Assembly (NCBI RefSeq): GCF_014839805.1
Contig: NC_051132.1
Location: 4,092,001 to 4,156,000, forward strand
Reading direction: 5' to 3'
Length of the DNA stretch: 64,000 nucleotides
Source: Manduca sexta
Taxonomy: Eukaryota; Arthropoda; Insecta; Lepidoptera; Sphingidae
The first letter of the stretch is position 1, and the number at the start of each line of letters is the position of its first letter. Of the stretch, positions 56,480-64,000 are shown in pieces. The notes beneath the pieces were generated by a model. It made no database searches and had not been told where the DNA came from. It worked only from the letters and a program-made list of their open reading frames with translations. The position numbers and the translations under genes are program-made.

Positions 56480-56770
56480 GCTCGGAGTTTTCCTACGGGA
56501 TCGCCCTTAAGGTTGCGAAATTCAAGTGGCAGTGGGCAGGGCACATAGCTCGTAGAACTGATAGCCGTTGGGGCGGAAAAGTTATGTAGTGACGATCACG
56601 AACCGGGAGACGCAGCGTAGGCAGGCTCCCCACGAAATGGACCGATGACCTGGTGAAGGTCGCCGATGCCCCATGGATGAGGACGGCTCAGAACCGATCC
56701 CTAAGGCGCTCAATGGGGGAGGCCTATGTCCAGCAGTGGACGATTCCCGGCTGAAATGATGATGATGATA
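56480..56770 (+). pseudogene. RTE-type LINE, C-terminal remnant of the reverse-transcriptase protein
   Basis: The frame 56,518-56,754 reads KFKWQWAGHIARRTDSRW, GGKVM, two adjacent stops (TAG TGA at 56,587-56,592), RSRTGRRSVGRLPTKWTDDL, VKVADAPWMRTAQNRSLR, then MGEAYVQQWTIPG and a stop. This is the C-terminal tail, after the polymerase domain, of the RTE-clade LINE protein (endonuclease plus reverse transcriptase). The 3' end GGGGGAGGCCTATGTCCAGC then AGTGGACG runs into GCTGAAATGATGATGATGAT. Two stops and a 5' truncation show that it is dead. Confidence 0.9.
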
Positions 56771-56828
56771 CAAAATGAAAATTAGTTTATTGCCTCTATA
56801 TCGATTTATATCTATTATTATTAAATAT

Positions 56829-57664
56829 TCCGCCCGCAGCTTCGCCCGCGTGGATTTCGGACTTCAAAAATGGAGCCGGTCGCGAACGTTCGAGAATGTT
56901 CGTTTTACGAAGCTACTCGCTAGGTGATTCGCTAGCCTCTAGGTGCCAAGCAAGCGGCCTGGCTGTGTTTTCGCGACCTTATATATATACAAAAATAATC
57001 CTTATAGCATGATTCAGTATCCACGCGTGATGGCTTATTATTAGCGTATTTCATGTATAACTTTGGTGTTTCTATACCGATTTCTATGATTCTTTTTTAT
57101 GGAATATTTAATAATGTTAACTTTTTTTAATTAGGGATGACTGAGAGTGTTATAAACGTAAGAGTAGACAAATATAATGAGAAAGCTTCGAACTGCTAAG
57201 CTATCGGGAGTTACACATGTTATTGTGAGTCAACCATAAAAGATAGACATATGCTGTCGTGGGATATTTTTTATATAATTTTAAGGAGAACATTTCCGCC
57301 ATACATGATTTCTGTGTAGCATTAACCATTAAGGTTGCACACGCGACGGAAGCTTAAAAAATGGAGTAACTTCTCCCGTTTTCCCAACATTTCCCTTCAC
57401 TGCTCTGCTCCTATTAATTGTAGCGTGATGAAAAGTATACTATAACCAGCACAGGAGTATGACAAATAATTGTAACAAGTTTCGTTGAAATCCGTCGAGT
57501 AGTTTTTGTTTCTATAACGGTTATACAGACAGACAGACAGACAAAAATTTTACTAATTGCATTTTTGGCATCAGTATCGATCGCTAATCACCCCCTGATA
57601 GTTATTTTGGAAATATATTTCATGTACAGAATTGACCTCTCTACAGATTTATTATAAGTATAGA
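56829..57664 (-). mobile_element. Helitron-type element (type 2), nearly full length
   Basis: On the minus strand it begins A|TCTATACTTATAATAAATCT at 57,664 and ends near CGCGGGCGAAGCTGCGGGCG at 56,829; the last CTAG is lost. Inside are (CTGT)n, AAACTACTCGACGGATTTCA and GCAGAGCAGTGAAG. GCTCTGCTCCTATTAATTGT with AGCGTGATGA matches the internal unit of the 1-kb Helitrons once. It therefore belongs to a related family without the tandem expansion. No protein is encoded. Confidence 0.65.
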
Positions 57665-59925
57665 TAACAACATAATAAAATTATAAAGGCAAAAGTAGGT
57701 CTCTCGGCTAATGCTGTCCAGGATGGTAGGTCTGAATAACGTTGGTTTTCAGCGCCTCCTAACTTTCTGAGGTGTTAGGTGGAAAGTTTATATCAGCGAC
57801 TTACTTTTATAAATAATTCTTTTTAAGATAAAGTATAAAGAATTAATCGTATATAATATTTACTTGGCAAAAATTTATTCCAAATATTGACTTATATTCA
57901 GTATGAGAATAGCATTTTTTAAATCAATTACATGTTTACTAATTAATTTGGTGATCTGTAAGATCAAGTTCCTTTCGCACAACACCGATGATAAATTTAA
58001 CCTGTCAACTCACTCATGAAAGGTTAATATAAATTACAATACGCCTCCACCAAATAATTTATTTAATTCCGCCTGTCCAAACACACGAAACTTTAAAACC
58101 CATATGTAGAGCACATATTTCAGACCAACGGAGCCCGTTAATGACTACAGAGAAAAATCAACCAATAAGTTATGTTTAGCAAAGAAAGTGTTCGTTAATG
58201 AGTGCATGTTTAATGTTAAATAAACAACAATATTTTATACATCTCATGATTAAGGTTACGCGTGAGCAACCCGCCCTGATTTCTTAATAAATTAGCAAGC
58301 CATTACGTTTAATTGATATGATACGTACCAGGAAGCTGCTATAATCAACCTTACCACTTTCCCTTGTCTTTAAAGGAAAACATACCATCCCATTTGAAGT
58401 TAAGATGCATTTTTGTATATAAGTTGCTATGTCTCTTAAGTCGTATTAATACAACCATGAAAATTGCTTGGAAGCTCAATGATCCCACTTCCGTATAATA
58501 CGGAATGTGGACTTTATTTACACAATGCTTAGTTTTATTTTAATTTGAACAAATCTTTGTGAGATAGGTCGTTCCTAGGGTCGTTCGCGAGCCACTCTCG
58601 CAAAGTTCAACGTCCGTCCTAGCCAATCCCTCCCCCCACAAAGGCACCTGTAGACTTCTTTTGGTAATTAACAATAAAAAAGTGCAATTATTGAGTTCAG
58701 TTAGAGGAAATGGTTATAGCGTGTCTAGTTTCCAAGATCTTCCTCATTTTGCACCATAGAGATGGCATTTTATAATACAATTAACTGGAAATATATGGAG
58801 CATCTTCTTTTATTCCATATCTATGGAGATTTTTGTTTTTGTGTAGTCTGAAGACTTTGTGGCGAGACCGCTCAGGAATCTAATTTATATAATAATCGTT
58901 GTCTATCAGGCTGGGACATTGGACCCAGAGTCAACAACCCAATCTTCGTCAGTTTGCATTGGTAAACTCCGACTAATGGATAACGTCAGTAGGGTTGTCA
59001 CTTGATGCATTTTAGTTGAAGTATATTTGTAATAGAACACAAGTTTAAACATCAGTATTGCTACGACTAATAAATAGGAACCAGATTACATATTGACCTT
59101 AATCGCTATGTCGGTCTGTCTGTTAACACCCACTTTATATAATTGAAAGACTTCTTCAAAGTTGTGTTTACGTTTCAACTTAAAAGGTGTTTTTTGAATG
59201 TACCAGGAAGTTGACTTATAAAATTAAATGTGTCACTTGCGTGGAATGACAGGGAAGATGGGTCCATTTTGAATTCCAATGAATATTGCGAATGAAAACA
59301 TGACAATATTACAGCCGCTTTTTCTGTATTTTTTTAAATTGAATTACGTACTTCAAATCTTCAAAACATGTAAAATTATACGCGGAGAAAATGTAAAATT
59401 ATTTATTTACAATTTTATTTCATTTATAGGCGGTAAAAAACTGAATGGGTTATTGATATTTTTATTTAAATATTTTATTGTAGTCGTTTAGTGTATTTTC
59501 TTCGTCTTCCCAAAATAACTGTAGGACAACCTTCTCGACAGTAATTCCCATCAATTATGATTCAGCAACTCTTAATATTTCCTTTTTACATCCAGCATAC
59601 GCCATTCAGGACACCAACACCTAATTAGACTTAGATAACAAGAATACTTTAAATGTATACCCTTATACTCTAATGCAGAAAAATCACAAACAAAACACTG
59701 CCACATAAAAAACCAAACGTATTTAATTGATCCTTACAATAAAACATATGTTTATATTAAATAAGTCATTGACTGTGTAAAGCGCGGCCTACTTAAATTA
59801 AAACAGGGGTCAATACCTCCTGCCTAAAAGTGCGCTCTGTCATATGAACTATAATGAATTCATTTCCGTAACTCATCAATCAAATACGGTCGAATATCGC
59901 TAATGGACGTCAGTAAAGTAGTCTA
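57665..59925. other. No recognisable gene or repeat
   Basis: A+T-rich. AGGTGTTAGGTGGAAAGTTT and nearby words at 57,690-57,800 are less A+T-rich. The 70-codon frame at 59,279-59,491 is hydrophobic by composition only. Confidence 0.45.
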
Positions 59926-59929
59926 GACC

Positions 59930-60080
59930 GCGCTATTATCGATTCTGTGGACGTATCGATAGTACCTGCTGAAATCGGCGGCTGTTGACCCGGAGCAACC
60001 CTAATTCTAAATCGATCGACATGAATTTCGTGGATGGATTTTTGAAGAATGGTGGCTAAGGAAATGTCGTCACATCGTTA
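59930..60080. promoter_or_regulatory. Weak promoter candidate with DRE-like TATCGATA
   Basis: TATCGATA at about 59,957-59,964 is the DREF-bound core of many Drosophila housekeeping promoters. It sits in a less A+T-rich 90-bp stretch with CGGCGGCTGTTGACCCGGAG, followed by ATGAATTTCG, which opens a frame of only 12 codons. No gene follows, so chance is likely. Confidence 0.2.
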
Positions 60081-62749
60081 ATAAATGATTTTACACGAAT
60101 ATTTTATGTATTAATCAATATTAATACAACTACTATTCCTTATAATAAAATATTATAATAATGTATTTTTGTAAAATAACTTTTGGTTGTTGTTGATATC
60201 GTAATATTTCAAATCACAGTGTGTATTTATTATAATATCGTTATTAATATAAACCAGCAGCTTAAGTGACCTCCTTATTAAAATACAATAAACAATGTAA
60301 GCAAGTAACATTTACCTGAAAATATTCTTATTTTATCGACAATATAATATGAAAAATATCGATTTACACTAAAGTTCATTGTCGAAAACGGAATCAGTTA
60401 CCGAAATAACGCCCGAAGGTGAACGTATTACAATGCTAAACGAGACGAACTAATAAAATTGACAAATAATTACCGATACTCCGTTCAGACAATTAAATTG
60501 CTTTATTACCCCACCAATGTGTCCATTTGATGGACAGTGTGGGAATTTCGTTTTTAGTTACGACTATCCGATAATAGATGGCGCTTTTAAAAATAAAAAC
60601 GATTGTGAATTAAAATATCTCGAAATCGTCGTTGAAAAGGTTAAGTCAATGTTTTTCGTATGTTATTAAGGAAAATTCAGTTATGAATGTTTATTGACTA
60701 CGACATTAATGTGTTATAATTTATTTAATTTCCGTATCAGACAGTGTGAAAAGCAGCAACACCATTTTTGTAGGGGAATAAATGAAATGGACATTAACGT
60801 ATGAGAAGTCGCTTTAAATTTCATTCGTGAGAATATCAATGGTTTCATATACGACCTGCTTATAACACTTGAAACCGGGGAAACAAAAAAATAACACAAT
60901 AATTTCTGAAATTCAAGATTCTTTATAACACCACACAAAATTTCTGAAATAGTTACCAACACAATACACACACAACTGTTTAATTTTTTATGCCTACTAT
61001 ACAAATCTACGCTCTACAAGTTTTTTTGGACATCCAGACTGTTATAATTTCGAACGTCCTCTAAAAATAATACCCAAAAACTCCGTTTAAAAATCCTCCC
61101 ATCTTATTCCAATTGAACTTCTAATTGGTGCATCAACGCAATTAATTTCCCATATGTACACGAAACAATGAGATAATGTGATATTCAGACCACGCGCGGC
61201 AATAGATTAGGCGCGCTTTTTTCACGCTTACGATGCGAACAAGGCGTGTGCCGCATACAAAATGTGGTACATTCAAGTCACGCGACATTTGGACACTTGG
61301 AGTTTAAATTTTCTAATGGAGACCATGTTTACATGATATTTGTGTTTTTATCGAGGTTCTGGGTAAGGCTTTAAATTGAGCTATGATCTTGTATACTCAT
61401 ATAGTTAAAAGTCAAATCGTCTGCCACCAAATTCCACAAATTAGTTGAAGATGCGATGAACAGAAACCGGTGGAGACAAATAATCTGCTGTAAATGAGAT
61501 ACATCCAATGATGACCACAATCCTCAGTCATAGGGGACCGACCCCAGAGAGAGATAGTTAAAAATTGATATGTAAATGTTTAATAGGTGAGTTAAGTCCC
61601 CTTGTAGTAATATATCAATAATGAAATCTGAAATGACAGATAAAATGATATATACATAATTTAAATAAATAAGAAAAAACTTATAATCGGAAGTGAGTTG
61701 TTCATTATTTTTTAAAATAACTAGATAATTTATCAGTGAAGCTCATTGTATTCGTTGTAATTATGCTATGTTATATATTATACGATGAGAATTCATATAA
61801 GATCTGTGTCCGAAAGAAATTGTCTCGTAATTTTGTTTCGTAAAAATATCACAATTAAATCTAGAGCGTCTTCATTTCAAGCTAATTCTATTCCAACTAT
61901 TCGAAGGCGACATCTAATAACACAATACTTAGAATTGAATACTAAGCTCAATGACCTGTTTAAGGAAAATATTTAGACAGTAATGAATGTAGTTACATTG
62001 AGGAAAGTTTGGACAGATAGCGCTTTACAGTCGAACGCTCGTTTGTAATTTAGCTAATTACAAAACAATTTTTTGTATGAAAGTTGTATGAATTTGTACC
62101 CTATAATTATAATTTTGTAAGTGAAAATGAAATGGGTGGAATTTGAATTTCTCTTATAAGACCACATTCAAATTAGTAGAGGATGTCGCTACGCTTTTGC
62201 GTGAAAGTTTTAGTTTCCAATTTATATGGTTTAAAGAAACTGTCGCGGTACCTTGCGGCTAATTGGAAACAAAACATCCACGTTCTGTCTAGACTTATCT
62301 CCAAGTATAATGTCATAAATGCAGAAATAATTTTTAATTTATTTTAAAGAACAATTTAACTTAATTTTACAAAGGTAACGACAAGTTTGTTATAAAATAC
62401 ATTTCTCACACGTAAACAATAAACACTGGATTAGGTACCTATACAAAATCAAAACATACACGATTCGTAATTCAAAAGATGTTTCCCTTTTCAAAACAAT
62501 GCTCGCAAGATGAGTTTCAAGTTTTGAACTGTCATAAAAATCGGTTCCCGAAACGCTACGTGACTTTTGTCAGTAACAGTTCGCAGAAAGGGCGCCCACA
62601 CGCCTGTTATAATGCGATAACGAGCTCATTACATTCATGCTAAATATCTAAACTTAAAGTATATGTAATGCGATGGAATGTCTTTTTGAATCGTGAGTAC
62701 TGAGGCTGTAAACTTAAGCGATACAAACATTTGTTTTTATCAAGCAAAC
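60081..62749. other. No recognisable gene or repeat
   Basis: A+T-rich. A small inverted repeat TGTCCATTTGATGGACA lies at about 60,520-60,536. Frames of 96 codons (61,004-60,714) and 63 codons (61,785-61,976) have no motif. Confidence 0.45.
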
Positions 62750-62815
62750 GATCAAGAGCCTGCAGATTGGTAAGTGATCTCTGCCTCCCATAAACATTAA
62801 CAGCACCAGAAAAAA
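62750..62815 (+). repeat. Dispersed repeat fragment
   Basis: AGAGCCTGCAGATTGGTAAG, TGATCTCTGCCTCCCATAAA, then CATTAACAGCACCAGA resembles a common lepidopteran repeat as I recall it and is akin to the TGGTAAGC...CCCATAAAC order in family D. A single short copy. Confidence 0.4.
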
Positions 62816-64000
62816 CCGAGACGGCACAGATCTTAGAAAAAAATACTATTACAACAATAGAAGAATGTAGGGTTTGCTGCCGATCTTATAAAAGTAATGG
62901 AGATTTGATATATTTTTTGAGCTTCCGGCAATTACTTGCCAGTGGCCACACGAACTTCAAGAGCTATTACTTCACACTGGTTATGAAAGAGTGGTACTGG
63001 ATCGAGGTCGATATATCGTACTCTACAACTGCTTTCAGCTCTGTCATACAAAATATGCAAAACTCGTCGCTGCGGGCAAATTTGATAGAATTGAAAATCT
63101 TGAACCTTGAAAATTCACGAGTTGGTTGGCTAAATACGATTGACCCTCATACTTTCGAAGAAGTCACGGGCGTAGGTATCGCCGTATAAGCAAAATCAAT
63201 GATACATGACCCCCGAGATTTAGGAGTCGCTATTAATCTATACGTGCGTTACAATTAAGGCAAACAAAATTTAGCACTGGTCTGAAGTTCCTCCACTAAA
63301 TGATACAGGGCCCTGCTATGTTAATCTACGCCACTGGGAGAAGTCATAGAACTCTGGCTGGGAGGACCTTAGAAAACGTATTTTCAACGCACAGGTTTGA
63401 TGGAACACACACGAGGTGGGGAAATATATCTTAATCAAGTAGTGAAAAACTATTATTGCCTTTGTTAGGTTTCAATTACATTGAACTTTAACTGGATTAT
63501 CTATATTGTAGAGATAATTAATAAGTCAAGGATTAACATTAAAATTTTCGTACCTCAATTATATCGCAGTGCATATTAAACACGAAAACTTTGGAATATC
63601 TCTAACAATAATATAGACTTTAACATTTTTTCTTCCTTAATTAATATTTGCAACCAAACAGTGAAGCGCTGAATTTAGTTACCAGTCTCCCTGAAATGCC
63701 AAAATTCTGCGGACGAAGTTTATACTTCTTAAATATTCTTTTGGGATTATATTCCCCAGAGAGTTACCGGGTAGGCGGTCAATTGTACGAGCCATTAGTC
63801 AAAATATTCATTTTGGAAAATCAAATGACGCATTGAAATCAAGCTGTCGAAAAAGGAAGGATCGCTATATAATAAAACGAACCAACGATCCTTTACCTGT
63901 GTAAAGCTCAACAGACAATTTTATTTTGAATTAAAAATATTTCGAAATTGAAGATTTATCAGCACAAACACTTACATAAAGTAACAAACATTATCAAACG
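62816..64000. other. Unrecognised, with a 94-codon plus-strand frame
   Basis: The frame 62,905-63,189 is less A+T-biased than most here and ends in a Val/Gly-rich tail, but no domain, signal or homologue is recognised. It follows a repeat fragment and may be repeat-derived. The rest of the block to the window end is A+T-rich with nothing to report. Confidence 0.4.

Noticed and set aside
59930..60080. A DREF-driven housekeeping gene
   Set aside because: A single TATCGATA and a 12-codon frame are not enough; kept only as a weak regulatory note.

Overview
The window looks like gene-poor nuclear DNA from a moth or butterfly (Lepidoptera). The evidence is the repeat content together with the high A+T background. 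There are two families of tRNA-derived SINEs with good A and B boxes, 3' ends of RTE-type LINEs ending in (GAT)n, Helitron-type elements with A|TC...CTAG|T ends, and several short terminal-inverted-repeat (TIR) elements. The family names SINE-A, SINE-B, SINE-C, D, E and F are local labels. No species can be named from the sequence. I found no convincing host protein-coding gene, tRNA or rRNA. The longest open frame is 105 codons, which is what chance gives in 64 kb of A+T-rich DNA, so the window is probably intergenic or lies inside very long introns. Layout: 0-9 kb has a 67-bp tandem duplication, a 410-bp TIR element, SINE-A and SINE-B copies and a Helitron 3' fragment. 10.4-11 kb is a GC-rich, CpG-rich patch with two cAMP-response-element palindromes, a YY1-like motif and a CACGTG palindrome; it is the best promoter or enhancer candidate. 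12-21 kb is the densest transposon zone, with an inverted-repeat MITE, SINE copies, a hAT-like MITE with an 8-bp target duplication, a 53-bp tandem array and a LINE tail with a perfect 11-bp target duplication. 21-38 kb is mostly unrecognised A+T-rich DNA with scattered SINEs. 38-40 kb holds a 200-bp tandem duplication and a homogeneous 52-bp array of nine units ending in a Helitron 3' terminus. 44-55 kb holds two near-complete 1-kb Helitrons in opposite orientation, each with five internal ~122-bp repeats; a third partial copy abuts one of them head to tail. 55-57.7 kb has a SINE-A copy, a decayed RTE LINE C-terminus and a second Helitron-type element. 57.7-64 kb is largely unrecognised. The elements work together only as parasites. 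SINE-B and the RTE LINEs share a similar 3' end, which suggests the LINE machinery moved the SINE. The most unusual feature is a set of near-perfect fold-back hairpins, especially at 42-52 kb. Several sit inside repeats and look like insertions of an inverted copy of the adjacent sequence (template-switch events). One longer imperfect hairpin at 48,004-48,081 has the shape of a microRNA precursor. Identifications rest on reading and recalled family features; no alignment or folding program was run.
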